A stretch of DNA of 64,000 bases from Haliscomenobacter sp033763495 (GTDB lineage: Bacteria > Bacteroidota > Bacteroidia > Chitinophagales > Saprospiraceae): assembly GCF_033763495.1 (NCBI RefSeq), contig NZ_JANRKL010000072.1, positions 1 through 64,000 of the forward strand. Direction: 5' to 3'. The position numbers were made by a program, and so were the translations under genes. Below are positions 16,225 to 25,241 of this stretch, piece by piece. The notes below the pieces were generated by a model that was given only the letters and a program-made list of their open reading frames with translations, made no database searches and was not told the DNA's origin. Every line of letters begins with the position of its first letter. Within the stretch, counting starts at the first letter, position 1.

Positions 16225-17595
16225 TTACACTTTACTTGGATCAGGATGCACCCAAGGCTTCCGATACGGCCTTGCCAACAATGCCGTTGCTTCCTTATCC
16301 CCCACTACAATCCGTTTTTTGGGATCGTAAGTGAGTTTCCGTCCGGTTTCCATGGCAATATTGGCCAGGATACAACTCGCCGTAGAAATATGTCCTTCTT
16401 CAATATCGGCTACCGGGCGACTCTTTTTATCAATGGCTTCCAGGAAGTTGAGCATGTGCAGGCGAGTTGCCGGGGCAGCATTCAATTCAATGCGCTCCTC
16501 AGTCAGGTCTTCCGGGTATTTTTCTTTTTCGTAGACAACATCCTTGTGAATTTTTGGAGCTTTATCATCTACCGGGATAAAATCGTAGCGCATGGTACTG
16601 GCAATCAAAGTTCCTTTTTCCCCATACAGCGTGAATGACCAGGGATACTCTGGGTTGGGTGGCGTGCCCCAGGTGCGGTGCTGCCATACGCAGTCGAGTT
16701 CATCAAATTTGAAAATGGCAGTTTGCGTATCGGCGATATTGGATTTGCCTTCTTTTTGTACCAAAATCCCCCCGCTGGATTCAATGGAGTTTGGCCAGCC
16801 CAATTTGAGCATCCAGCGCACGGTGTCTAGCATGTGTACACACATATCCCCCATGATGCCGTTGCCGTATTCCTTGAAGGTGCGCCACCAACGGATGTGT
16901 GGCAGGCCGTCGTAGGGGCGTAGGGGTGCAGGCCCAGTCCACATTTCATAGTCCAAAAAGTCGGGGACGGGTTGTACGGGTGGGTTGCCGTTGTTGCGCA
17001 TGTGGAAGTAGCAGCACATTTCAACGTGAGAAACCTTGCCGAGCAGGCCAGCGTCGACGATGTTGGTTTTGGCATCGATCAGATGGGGGGTACTTTTGCG
17101 CTGGGTACCTACCTGGACAACTTTGTTGTATTTGCGGGCAGCGGCCAGCATGGCTTCCCCTTCCAGTACGTCGACACTGATTGGTTTTTGCACATACACA
17201 TTTGCGCCAGCTTTAACGGCTTCGATGGTTTGTAAGGCGTGCCAATGGTCGGGTGTACCAATGAGGACAATGTCCATCTGGTTTTCGGAGAGCATTTTGC
17301 GGTAATCGCCATACAACTTGGGCACTTTGCCCGATTTTTGGCGTTGACTCACCAGTTGCCCGGCTGCAGTCAGCATGTTTTTGTCTACATCACACAGCGC
17401 AACCACATCCACGGGTGCCACTTGAATGAGACGGAATAAGTCACTTTTTCCATACCAGCCAGTGCCAATCAAGCCCACCTTCAGGGGTGCGGCAGGGTTG
17501 ATCAGGTCGATGCCATATAAGCCCAAGGTGTTGAGAGCTAAGGCGGCAGTGGCACCTTTTAAAAACCGGCGGCGATTGATGTTGAAACTTTCCAT
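16225..17595 (-). CDS. Gfo/Idh/MocA oxidoreductase with Tat signal
   Basis: A 456-residue NAD(P)-dependent oxidoreductase. The N-terminus carries a twin-arginine signal (NINRRRFLKGATAALAL), so it is exported folded with its cofactor. The Rossmann motif is VGLIGTGWYGKSDLF, followed by VALCDVD, the EKP-equivalent YVQKPISVDV, and VGTQRKSTPHLIDA. The C-terminal alpha/beta domain includes GIMGDMCVHMLDTVRW. Tat-exported members are common in polysaccharide-degrading Bacteroidota and act on sugars or inositols. The substrate here is unknown. It stands alone on the minus strand. Confidence 0.9.
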   Translation of the reverse strand: MESFNINRRRFLKGATAALALNTLGLYGIDLINPAAPLKVGLIGTGWYGKSDLFRLIQVAPVDVVALCDVDKNMLTAAGQLVSQRQKSGKVPKLYGDYRKMLSENQMDIVLIGTPDHWHALQTIEAVKAGANVYVQKPISVDVLEGEAMLAAARKYNKVVQVGTQRKSTPHLIDAKTNIVDAGLLGKVSHVEMCCYFHMRNNGNPPVQPVPDFLDYEMWTGPAPLRPYDGLPHIRWWRTFKEYGNGIMGDMCVHMLDTVRWMLKLGWPNSIESSGGILVQKEGKSNIADTQTAIFKFDELDCVWQHRTWGTPPNPEYPWSFTLYGEKGTLIASTMRYDFIPVDDKAPKIHKDVVYEKEKYPEDLTEERIELNAAPATRLHMLNFLEAIDKKSRPVADIEEGHISTASCILANIAMETGRKLTYDPKKRIVVGDKEATALLARPYRKPWVHPDPSKV

Positions 17596-17706
17596 GTAGG
17601 TGTAGGATTGAGGGTTGAAACCAGAAATAGTTTGCGATCAATTGAGAGAGGTAAAGTAGGGAAAAATTTGGCGATTGTGAAGCAGGGGTGGGAAAAAATG
17701 AGCGAT

Positions 17707-18222
17707 TTAATTGGGATTTTGACCACGATTGAATAGCATTTGAATGCGCAGCTCGGCTTCAGCCTTCGTAATGCCAGCGTAATAGTCTTGAACAAAAGGG
17801 TGGTCAAAATCGGGACGAGGTACAATTTCCGGGCGTTGGCCATCTGGACGGGTCTGGACAAGGCAGGGAATATAATCCTTAAAAGTATAATCGGGTAGCT
17901 TGTTGCTCAACCAGCCAAAGTATTCGACTTGGTGGTTTGGGTTCTCAAAATTGTCGTTGTAATCGTTGAAACTTTTTTCGCTCAAACTTACCCAAATGCC
18001 GTATTCCAAATCTGAACAATGGTCATTGACTTTTTGAGTCATCACGACTCGAATGAAGCGATCCGTTTGATCGGGGTATTCAATGACGCAGAAATCGCTG
18101 TTTAAAAAGGCTATATTTTCTTTTTCTTCAGCGGAAAGATGGACGTAGCTGTCGGGCGCGCGGAAGACGAGGGCTGGCCAGGAATCGTGGGTTTCGCCGC
18201 AGGAGGGGCAGGTGTAGGTCAT
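17707..18222 (-). CDS. DUF2199 domain protein
   Basis: 171 residues. The N-terminus has a CxxC pair (YTCPSCGETHDSWPAL) suggesting a zinc site, followed by CVIEYPDQTDRFIRVV and LEYGIWVSLSEKSF, the conserved body of DUF2199. The function of the family is not known. The start codon overlaps the stop of the preceding gene by ATGA, so the two are translationally coupled. Confidence 0.8.
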   Translation of the reverse strand: MTYTCPSCGETHDSWPALVFRAPDSYVHLSAEEKENIAFLNSDFCVIEYPDQTDRFIRVVMTQKVNDHCSDLEYGIWVSLSEKSFNDYNDNFENPNHQVEYFGWLSNKLPDYTFKDYIPCLVQTRPDGQRPEIVPRPDFDHPFVQDYYAGITKAEAELRIQMLFNRGQNPN

Positions 18223-18647
18223 TGTATAGGTGGAGTTGGGGCATTGTTGGCGGTGTCCTCAGAAGAAAGCCCCTCTTGTTCCAGCAGTAACGCTTCGCTA
18301 ACGCCATCAATAAACTCGGATTCTACATGCAGAATTTCGATGATGAAATTATAATCTAAACCCTTGAGGAGCATTTCTCGTGTGGTTTGTATAAGCATTT
18401 CCTCTCGTCCTTCTAAGCGTCCCTCTTCTCGACCTAGTTCAATTCCTTTTGCAACCCCTTCTTCAACAATCAAATCATAAGTACTCATGGCATTTTTGTT
18501 TATGCTTGGAGGCAAAGCCTTAATGAATTTTTGAACCTTTTCTCTTGCAATGTCGGCATTTCTGAAAAAATATGCAAGAATGGAAATTTGAAAATCGGAA
18601 TATTGGTTGTCCTCTAAATAGCGTGAGACGATTTGATTATCAGTCAA
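18219..18647 (-). pseudogene. C-terminal fragment of an Rpn/PD-(D/E)XK transposase-like protein
   Basis: 142 residues resembling only the C-terminal half of Rpn-type recombination-promoting nucleases: an alpha-helical segment (YLEDNQYSDFQISILAYFF), MSTYDLIVEEGVAKGIELGR, then a charged GREEGRLEGREEM helix. The catalytic N-terminal nuclease domain is absent, the only early start codon is TTG, and an in-frame stop lies just upstream. A palindromic repeat abuts its 5' end. Either a relic or a short stand-alone protein coupled to DUF2199. Confidence 0.55.
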
Positions 18648-18668
18648 TTGGCAATTTTCTTATTTTAT

Positions 18669-18800
18669 TGAGTTCCGAGTTAAGAATACATGACTTTTTG
18701 AAGTGAGCTACCGCAGCATCTTTGACCAAGGCTGTGTCCAAGCCGCTGCGGTAGCTCACTTCTAAACTCGTAAGTCATGTATTCTGCACTCGTCACTCGA
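18669..18800. repeat. Palindromic repeat (gagctaccgcagc core)
   Basis: Left arm gagttccgagtt, aatacatgact and gaagtgagctaccgcagc; right arm gctgcggtagctcacttcta, catgtattc and actcgtcactc. It matches the half element at 1-68. The core shares gcggtagc with 12873-12995. Confidence 0.8.
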
Positions 18801-18834
18801 AAAAACCTTTTGATGTACACACCCAAGATACATC

Positions 18835-21543
18835 CTAAAACTCAAACACCCATTCCCCACTCCCCACTTCAACCACAACCCCCTTCGCCGTGCTCTTCGC
18901 ATTCGCCACCAGGTTTCCACCTTCCCGCACCGCGCCCGCATCCTTCGTCGGCAGCGTCACCGTAGCCGTAGTATTCGCTGGAATTTTGACGGTCAGTTTG
19001 ATCTTTCCCCCTTGGCGTTCCCAGCCGGAGACAATCTCACCGTAACTGCTTTGGAAACTCGCTTTCGCAAAATTCAACTTGGGCGTAGGCTGCGGTTGAA
19101 TCAGGATGTGTTTGTAAGCCACCTGTCCGATTTCCAGGCCAGCCGTTACGCGGTACATCCAGTCGCCGATGGCGCCGTAGGCGTAGTGGTTGAAGGAATT
19201 CATGCCCGCGTCCTGGAAAGTACTGTCGGGCTTGATGCCGTCCCAACGCTCCCAGATGGTGGTGGCGCCCATTTTGACCGGGTACAACCAGGAAGGATAG
19301 GATTCCTGGAACAAGAGGTCGTAGGCCACATCGGTATGCCCATTGTCGGACAAGACATGGCAGAGGTAAGGAGTGCCCAAAAAGCCCGTCGACAAGTGGT
19401 TACCGCGCGATTTGATGTCGCGTACCAACTGTGCAGTGGCCGCAGCCCGATGTTTCTCCTCAAACAAGTTGAAGGTCAAACCCAGCACATACGAAGTTTG
19501 AGAATCCGAAATTGTCCGCCCCGAACCCGCCACGTATTCGTTATTGAAGGCCTTTTTGATTTTTTCAAACAAGGCAGCATATTTTGCTTCATCCGCTTTT
19601 TTACCCAAAACCTGAGCCGTTTTGCGCAAGATGTCCACCGAGTTGGCATAAAAAGCAGTGGCGATGTAATCCGGGTCGGTGTAGCCACTTTTTTCAGTAG
19701 GGTTACTGATTTGGGCCTGGTAAAACAACCAGTCGCCAAAGTGGGGCCCGCCTTTCCAAAGGCCGTCTGGGGCCTTGGTGGTGATCCAGGCTACCCATTT
19801 TTCCATCGAGTTGTACTGCCGTTCCAGCAGGCGTTGGTCGCCGTAAACCTGGTACAGGTTCCAGGGCGCAATGGTACATACGTCGCCCCAACCCGAAGAG
19901 CCAGTGAGGTTCTTTTTTTCTTTGCGTTGCAACACATCGGGGATCACGTGGGGCACGCCGCCATTTTCACCCTGATCGGCGATCAGGTCATTCAGCCATT
20001 TGTTGAAAAAGCCCGCTACCTGGTAGTTGTAAGCAGCAGTGCGGGAGAAGGCTTGCGCATCACCCGTCCAACCCAGGCGCTCGTCGCGTTGGGGGCAATC
20101 GGTGGGTACATCGAGGAAGTTGCCGCGCTGGCCCCATTGGATGTTGCTTTGCAATTGGTTGAGCAAGGGGTTGGAACAGGAAAAATCTCCGGTTTTTTTG
20201 ATGTCGCTGTGGATCACCACCCCTGTAAAGTTGTCAGCGCTCAAAGTACCAGGATAGTTGATGATTTTGATGTAGCGGAAGCCCATGAAGGTAAAATGCG
20301 GCTCAAAAACCTCTTCTCCAACTCCCTTGAGGGTATAGTTCAATTCACACTTCGCGTGGCGCAGGTTGGTGGTATAAAAATTGCCTTTTTTATCCAATAC
20401 TTCGGCGTGTTGGATGGTAACCTTCGTTCCGGCTGGACCAGTGACTTTAAAACGAATCCAGCCCGTGATGTTTTGCCCAAAATCGATGACCTTGTCACCT
20501 TGTGGCGTGGTAATCATTTTTTGGGGCTTCAGCTCCTGAATGCGGCGAACCGGTGGTCCTTGAGGGGCGATGAGGTTGTTCTTTGGAAAATTGGCCACGT
20601 TTACCGCCCACCAGCCCTTATCGTCAAAGCCTGGTTTGGACCAATTGGGAATTTCCATACGCGCATCATAAGTCTCACCATTGTACAAGTCAGCCATGCG
20701 GATGGCGCTGTTGTTTTGTGCTTTCCAGGTAGCATCGGTGCTAATGACTTGTTGAGAACCATCCGTGAAGGTGACGACCAATTGTGCCAGCAGTGCCAGT
20801 TTTTCGCCATATACATTGCGGTTGTCTTCCCAGGCGAGGTAGCCCCGGTACCAGCCGTCACCGAGTACCGCACCGATGGCGTTAGGGCCCTGGTTGAGCA
20901 TGCTGCCAACGTCGTATACGAAGTATTGCAGGTGATCCTGATAAGCCGTCCATCCTGGCGTAAACAGATCTTCCCCTACTTTTTTTCCGTTGATGACCAT
21001 AAAATTGAGGCCATGGCTGGTGGCGTACAGGCGGGCAGACTGGATTTTTTTGCCCAGGCTAAATTCTTTACGCGTCAGGGGCGGAGGTGGCATCGATTTG
21101 GTATCAACCGTCAGTTCGGGCTCAATCCAGGAAGCTTTCCAGTCTTCGGGTTTGAGCAGGCCCATTTCCCACCAGGCTGTTTCACTCCAGGCGGATTCGT
21201 GGTTTTGGTTGTCCCAGGCCTTGACTTGCCAGTAGTAACGTTTGGCGCTTTGTAAGGCTGGTCCGGCGTATTCCTGAAGGATGGATTGTGCAGAATTCAG
21301 TTTGCCAGAATCCCAGATCAGGCTTTTTTTGTTGAAATCCGCTGCCGTAGCTACCCGGATTTGGTAGGCAGTTTGTAGGATGTTGCGCTGGGGGCTGTTC
21401 AGTTTCCAGCTCAGGCGGGGCTTGCTGGCATCCAGCGGCATGGGATTGACGAGGTGTTCACAAGTGAGGCTATTTACCGTAAGTTGGCTGTGTGCGCTTA
21501 TGGTAAAGCCTAAAAGTAAAAGTAGTAGGTAGAGCGATCTCAT
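18835..21543 (-). CDS. Alpha-L-rhamnosidase, GH78, secreted (second)
   Basis: 902 residues from the ATG at 21543, which opens a clear signal peptide (MRSLYLLLLLLGFTISAHS). An upstream frame to 21603 lacks signal character. The domain order is the GH78 standard: N-terminal Ig-like strand (SLTCEHLVNPMPLDASKPR), lectin-like domains, then the (alpha/alpha)6 barrel with TDCPQRDERLGWTGD near residue 482, including the expected acidic residues, and a C-terminal beta domain. It removes terminal rhamnose from glycans. The rhamnose isomerase and kinase lie 2.2 kb away, making a local rhamnose release and breakdown set. Confidence 0.95.
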   Translation of the reverse strand: MRSLYLLLLLLGFTISAHSQLTVNSLTCEHLVNPMPLDASKPRLSWKLNSPQRNILQTAYQIRVATAADFNKKSLIWDSGKLNSAQSILQEYAGPALQSAKRYYWQVKAWDNQNHESAWSETAWWEMGLLKPEDWKASWIEPELTVDTKSMPPPPLTRKEFSLGKKIQSARLYATSHGLNFMVINGKKVGEDLFTPGWTAYQDHLQYFVYDVGSMLNQGPNAIGAVLGDGWYRGYLAWEDNRNVYGEKLALLAQLVVTFTDGSQQVISTDATWKAQNNSAIRMADLYNGETYDARMEIPNWSKPGFDDKGWWAVNVANFPKNNLIAPQGPPVRRIQELKPQKMITTPQGDKVIDFGQNITGWIRFKVTGPAGTKVTIQHAEVLDKKGNFYTTNLRHAKCELNYTLKGVGEEVFEPHFTFMGFRYIKIINYPGTLSADNFTGVVIHSDIKKTGDFSCSNPLLNQLQSNIQWGQRGNFLDVPTDCPQRDERLGWTGDAQAFSRTAAYNYQVAGFFNKWLNDLIADQGENGGVPHVIPDVLQRKEKKNLTGSSGWGDVCTIAPWNLYQVYGDQRLLERQYNSMEKWVAWITTKAPDGLWKGGPHFGDWLFYQAQISNPTEKSGYTDPDYIATAFYANSVDILRKTAQVLGKKADEAKYAALFEKIKKAFNNEYVAGSGRTISDSQTSYVLGLTFNLFEEKHRAAATAQLVRDIKSRGNHLSTGFLGTPYLCHVLSDNGHTDVAYDLLFQESYPSWLYPVKMGATTIWERWDGIKPDSTFQDAGMNSFNHYAYGAIGDWMYRVTAGLEIGQVAYKHILIQPQPTPKLNFAKASFQSSYGEIVSGWERQGGKIKLTVKIPANTTATVTLPTKDAGAVREGGNLVANAKSTAKGVVVEVGSGEWVFEF

Positions 21544-21629
21544 GTTTTGAAAAAGGTTTATGGTTGTATGAGTAGTGGTTGATTTGTAAAAGTACCACCC
21601 CACCTGCGGTGGAGTGTTTTTAGAAATTT

Positions 21630-21746
21630 AGCCACAAATGACACAAATTTTCACAAATTGAGGCACAAACTTGCGTTTGTGCTACCGAGACGAACAAGGT
21701 TCGTCCTTAATTTGTGAAAATTTGTGTGATTTGTGGCTGAAAAATG
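21630..21746. repeat. Palindromic repeat (gccacaaatgacacaaatt stem)
   Basis: The left arm gccacaaatgacacaaattt, tcacaaatt pairs with the right arm aatttgtgaaaatttgtgtg, atttgtggc. Inner pairs cacaaacttgcgtttgtg and gacgaacaaggttcgtc form small extra stems. Same word-stem design as the other copies, own stem word. No gene is seen in 21544-21832. Confidence 0.8.
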
Positions 21747-21832
21747 TTCGCGCATCGCCGAAGGCGAGGTGCCGAACACATTTACTTTGACTTTACCTTC
21801 GTGCAATAAAGTAAGCAAAAAGGCTGGATAAA

Positions 21833-22441
21833 ATGGACATCATTTACTTTTTCGAACTCCTGGGTACATTCGTATTTGCCATCAGCGGAATGGCCACTGC
21901 TGCCGAAAAAAAATTCGACATATTCGGGGCAGCGATCATTGGCTGGGCCACTGCGGTGGGCGGAGGAACCATCCGCGATGTGATGATTGGCCGACTGCCC
22001 GTGGGCTGGATGCGGGACACCAATTTTTTGTTCGCCATCCTCGCCGCACTGCCCGTGGTTTATTATTTCCGCAGAACCATTTTGCGCTTTCCTCGTACCT
22101 TTTTGTGGTTCGATAGTTTGGGGCTTGGTTTGTTCACCGTTTTGGGTATGGAAAAAACCCTGGCCTTGGGGCTTGATCCAGCGGTGGCGGTGGTCATGGG
22201 TGCAGTTTCAGCTACTTTTGGAGGAGTACTTCGCGACTTGTTGTGCAACGAAATCCCCCAGGTGTTTCAGCCCAAAGCTGAATTGTATGTAACCGTGTGT
22301 TTATTGGGTGGCTTGTTTTATTTGTTCCTGGGGCTATTGGGGTTTGATTACCGTTGGAAAATGATTGTCACCATTATTGTGGTGTTTGGCATTCGACAGT
22401 TGGCCGTGCGCTACGAATGGCGCTTGCCTACGATCAAGTAA
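21833..22441 (+). CDS. TRIC/UPF0126 membrane channel family protein
   Basis: A 202-residue integral membrane protein with seven predicted hydrophobic segments and the two inverted GGxxRD repeats of the UPF0126/TRIC family (VGGGTIRDVMIG and FGGVLRDLLCNE). Bacterial TRIC homologues form trimeric cation channels. Other members may carry small solutes such as glycine, so the substrate is open. It converges on the kinase gene, overlapping its end by 8 bp. Confidence 0.9.
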   Translation: MDIIYFFELLGTFVFAISGMATAAEKKFDIFGAAIIGWATAVGGGTIRDVMIGRLPVGWMRDTNFLFAILAALPVVYYFRRTILRFPRTFLWFDSLGLGLFTVLGMEKTLALGLDPAVAVVMGAVSATFGGVLRDLLCNEIPQVFQPKAELYVTVCLLGGLFYLFLGLLGFDYRWKMIVTIIVVFGIRQLAVRYEWRLPTIK

Positions 22442-23771
22442 AAAGTGGCATCGACTGTTGATAAGCCTGCCCATTTTTCAAGTGCATCAAAGCCCCCAGC
22501 GCGGTGGCCTGGTGGAATTCGAGCGCTTCAATTTGTTTGTCGGGGAAATCGACCGCAAGCATGGCCATGAAGATGGGATTTTGGGCAAAGCCGCCATCTA
22601 CATAAAATTGGGGCACCCCATTGTCGACCAGATCAATGGCGGTTTTTAACAAATCCATCAAGCCCCGCATTAAGCTGTAGTAGGCAGAAATGGCATCAGG
22701 GCAAGCCGAAAAATCCCAATTGCCATTTTGCAGGGTCGGCTCGGGTCCCGTGCCCTCCATACAAGCGGGCACAAAGCCAGATTGGATACCGACTTGCTCA
22801 CGGCCATTTAGTTTTTTGTAGAAACCAATTTCGACACCATAATGCTGGGCAATGCGTTCCACCTGGTGATCGTGTTCTCGTCCAAAAAAGACCCGGGAAG
22901 CTTTGACCGGATTGCCTTTGGGTGTAAGGTAGGCCAAACAATCACAACGCAATGCCTCAGGGCTCAGGTGCTCCTCATTAAAAGGATTCAGATTGATGCA
23001 CCAAGTACCTGTAGATAGCAGCATAAAGGGCTCTTTTCCCCGCAACAAATAGGGCAATAGCGCCGCCGAACTATCGTGCAAACCCACCCCGATCATCACC
23101 CCATCCTTTACCGTAGCAATGGGATCTTTGGTGATCGGCGCCAGTTTTTCCTCAATGCCCCAACGTTTGACCCAGGGGTGGTACGCCCCCACCTGAAAAT
23201 CCCACAAGGCAGTGTGGCAACCAATCGAGGTGTAATCGCTGAACTTTTCACCTGATAACAAATAGGAAAGGTATTGTGGCAGGTGCAGTGCTGTTTTGAT
23301 TGGTTGAAAAACCTCCGCTTGGCTGCGAGCCAGCCAGTACAATTGTAAGCCAGAGTTGAGCATGCCCATGGTGGGCGAGCAAGTTATGGCAGCAAAAGCT
23401 TCCTGATCCTGGCCATCATGTTGCTGGATGTCTGCGTAAAACTCGGTCTGCAAGTCGGAGGGCAAGGGCTTCAAATAATTGTACAAAGGCCCAATCGCCT
23501 GGCCCTCAGCATCCAGATGCACAAAACTGGCCCCATAAGCACTAAAATTGACCCCTTTGAGCACGATGCCAGATCGCAAACGCAGGTTTTCCCAATGATC
23601 CAGCAACCAGGAATTGAGTAAGCTCAAATCGTCGCAAGGGAAACCATCGGCATCGCAGGTTTCTGGAAAATTTTGGCTTTGCTCTTCGATGGGTTGAAAT
23701 TTCTCATCAAAAAGCAAGAGTTTTTTGTTGGTTTTCCCTACATCAAAAATTGCAAATGCCGCTGTTTTCAT
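22434..23771 (-). CDS. FGGY-family sugar kinase, probable L-rhamnulokinase
   Basis: A 445-residue FGGY carbohydrate kinase. The N-terminal phosphate loop is FDVGKTNKKLLLFD, where many members have DxGTT/S, and a second ATP-site motif is LLSTGTWCINLNP. GVGLHDSSAALLPYL carries the usual HDxSAA motif with the catalytic Asp, and VDGGFAQNPIFM is the adenosine motif. The gene overlaps the upstream rhamnose isomerase by 4 bp (ATGA). The likely reaction is L-rhamnulose to L-rhamnulose-1-phosphate. It differs enough from E. coli-type RhaB that the substrate rests on context. Confidence 0.85.
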   Translation of the reverse strand: MKTAAFAIFDVGKTNKKLLLFDEKFQPIEEQSQNFPETCDADGFPCDDLSLLNSWLLDHWENLRLRSGIVLKGVNFSAYGASFVHLDAEGQAIGPLYNYLKPLPSDLQTEFYADIQQHDGQDQEAFAAITCSPTMGMLNSGLQLYWLARSQAEVFQPIKTALHLPQYLSYLLSGEKFSDYTSIGCHTALWDFQVGAYHPWVKRWGIEEKLAPITKDPIATVKDGVMIGVGLHDSSAALLPYLLRGKEPFMLLSTGTWCINLNPFNEEHLSPEALRCDCLAYLTPKGNPVKASRVFFGREHDHQVERIAQHYGVEIGFYKKLNGREQVGIQSGFVPACMEGTGPEPTLQNGNWDFSACPDAISAYYSLMRGLMDLLKTAIDLVDNGVPQFYVDGGFAQNPIFMAMLAVDFPDKQIEALEFHQATALGALMHLKNGQAYQQSMPLFT

Positions 23772-25048
23772 AAGCCCGTTGCCGTACTGAATTTACCTCT
23801 TTTTTCAATCAAATTGACCCGAACCTGAGCTGCGCGGAAAGCGCCCAATGGATCGATGGCGCCACCCTCCAAACGCATGGCTTCAGCCACCAGCGGGCGT
23901 ACATCGGTGAGGAAGGCATCGCGCAGGAGTTCCTCGGCCTGAACGACATCGTTTTCTTCCTGGGCCTGATTCAGTGCTGCACGGTCTACCAAAAGTGCCC
24001 GGGCGTAAGCCGAGAGGATGCCATTGACGGATTGCAACAAATCTTCGATGGGGTCTTTGGTGTTGTGGCTGGCATCGATCATCCAGGCGATGTTTGGGTT
24101 TCTCACCGCGGGGTCGTTCATGCCGTCAACCAGTTCGTTAAAAATCAGGAACAACTGGAAGGGCTTGATGCTGCCCGTAGTCAGGTCGTCGTCGCCGTAC
24201 ATGGAGCCATTGAAGTGGAAACCACCCAGTCGACCAAAATGCATCAGCCGGCCTACAATTTGCTCAATATTGGTGTTGGGCAAATGGTGGCCCAAATCGA
24301 CCAGGACTTGTGCATTTTTACCCACGGATTGGCACAAAGAATAAGAAGTACCCCAATCGGGGATGACCATGGAGTAAAAATTGGGTTCGTAAGGTTTGTA
24401 CTCGATGAGCATGGTCCAATCGTCGGGCATGGCAGCATAAATGTCAGCCAGGGATTCGAAGGTGCGTTGGTAAGCACGGCGAAGGTGGTGTTGGCCCGGA
24501 AAGTTGGAGCCATCGGCTAGCCATACGGTCAATACTTTGGAATCCAGCTGTTTGCCATACTCCACGCATTGAATATTGTGATCGATGGCCTGTTGGCGGA
24601 CCACCGTTTCGGTATGGCAAAGGGAGCCAAATTTATAACTGTAGGCCTGATCCTTTTGGTCCTGAAAGGTATTGGAATTGACCGAATCGATGGTCAGACC
24701 GTGGTGCGTGAGCAATTGTTTGAGGGCGGGTACATCCTTGGGAATGTCCCAGGGAATGTGCAGGGAAATGGAATTGGCCGATCGATTGAGCTGGTGGATC
24801 AAACCCACATCTTCAATTTTTTCTTCCAGGTTGCGCGGCTCACCACCTATGCTAAAACGCCCAAAGCGGGTGCCACCACTACCCAGTGCCCAGCTGGGGA
24901 TGGCAATTTGAAAGTCCCGGATTTTTTCGACAACTTGGGCCACATTAAAGCCCTTGCGCTCCAGCACTCCTTCGATGAAGCTCAGCCGGGTTTCGTGTTC
25001 AGGCAATTGTGCCTGGTTATGGTATTGAATTTGGTCGTTTACGATCAT
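23768..25048 (-). CDS. rhaI: L-rhamnose isomerase, RhaI type
   Basis: 426 residues with the xylose-isomerase-like TIM barrel of RhaI-type rhamnose isomerases (metal-dependent L-rhamnose to L-rhamnulose), not the unrelated-length RhaA of enterobacteria. Metal and substrate residues appear in order: MLIEYKPYEPNFYS (Glu), VDLGHHLPNTNIEQ (Asp, His), GGFHFNGSMYGDDDL and WMIDASHNTKDPIED. It heads a two-gene unit with the kinase. Together with two GH78 enzymes, rhamnose release and the first two catabolic steps are local. No aldolase or rhamnose transporter is seen in the window. Confidence 0.92.
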   Translation of the reverse strand: MIVNDQIQYHNQAQLPEHETRLSFIEGVLERKGFNVAQVVEKIRDFQIAIPSWALGSGGTRFGRFSIGGEPRNLEEKIEDVGLIHQLNRSANSISLHIPWDIPKDVPALKQLLTHHGLTIDSVNSNTFQDQKDQAYSYKFGSLCHTETVVRQQAIDHNIQCVEYGKQLDSKVLTVWLADGSNFPGQHHLRRAYQRTFESLADIYAAMPDDWTMLIEYKPYEPNFYSMVIPDWGTSYSLCQSVGKNAQVLVDLGHHLPNTNIEQIVGRLMHFGRLGGFHFNGSMYGDDDLTTGSIKPFQLFLIFNELVDGMNDPAVRNPNIAWMIDASHNTKDPIEDLLQSVNGILSAYARALLVDRAALNQAQEENDVVQAEELLRDAFLTDVRPLVAEAMRLEGGAIDPLGAFRAAQVRVNLIEKRGKFSTATGL

Positions 25049-25241
25049 GGCAGAGTAGATTATTTGATTTGCCTATAAAACTTAAACAAGCTAAAGGTAA
25101 TGCTTACAAAATAAATGAAAACCTTGTGCGCTGCTATCCTGTGCTCTCCTGCTGCAAAAATTGAATTTTTTATGGTTTGGATCTGGCATTCGGTATTATT
25201 TACTTAGCTTTATGTACATCTGTAAAAAGACACTGATTCCA

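Noticed and set aside
19012..21255. 747-codon open frame antisense to the second rhamnosidase
   Set aside because: The rhamnosidase on the other strand is clear. Codon bias of that gene keeps the opposite frame open, and the antisense translation has no domain or start context.
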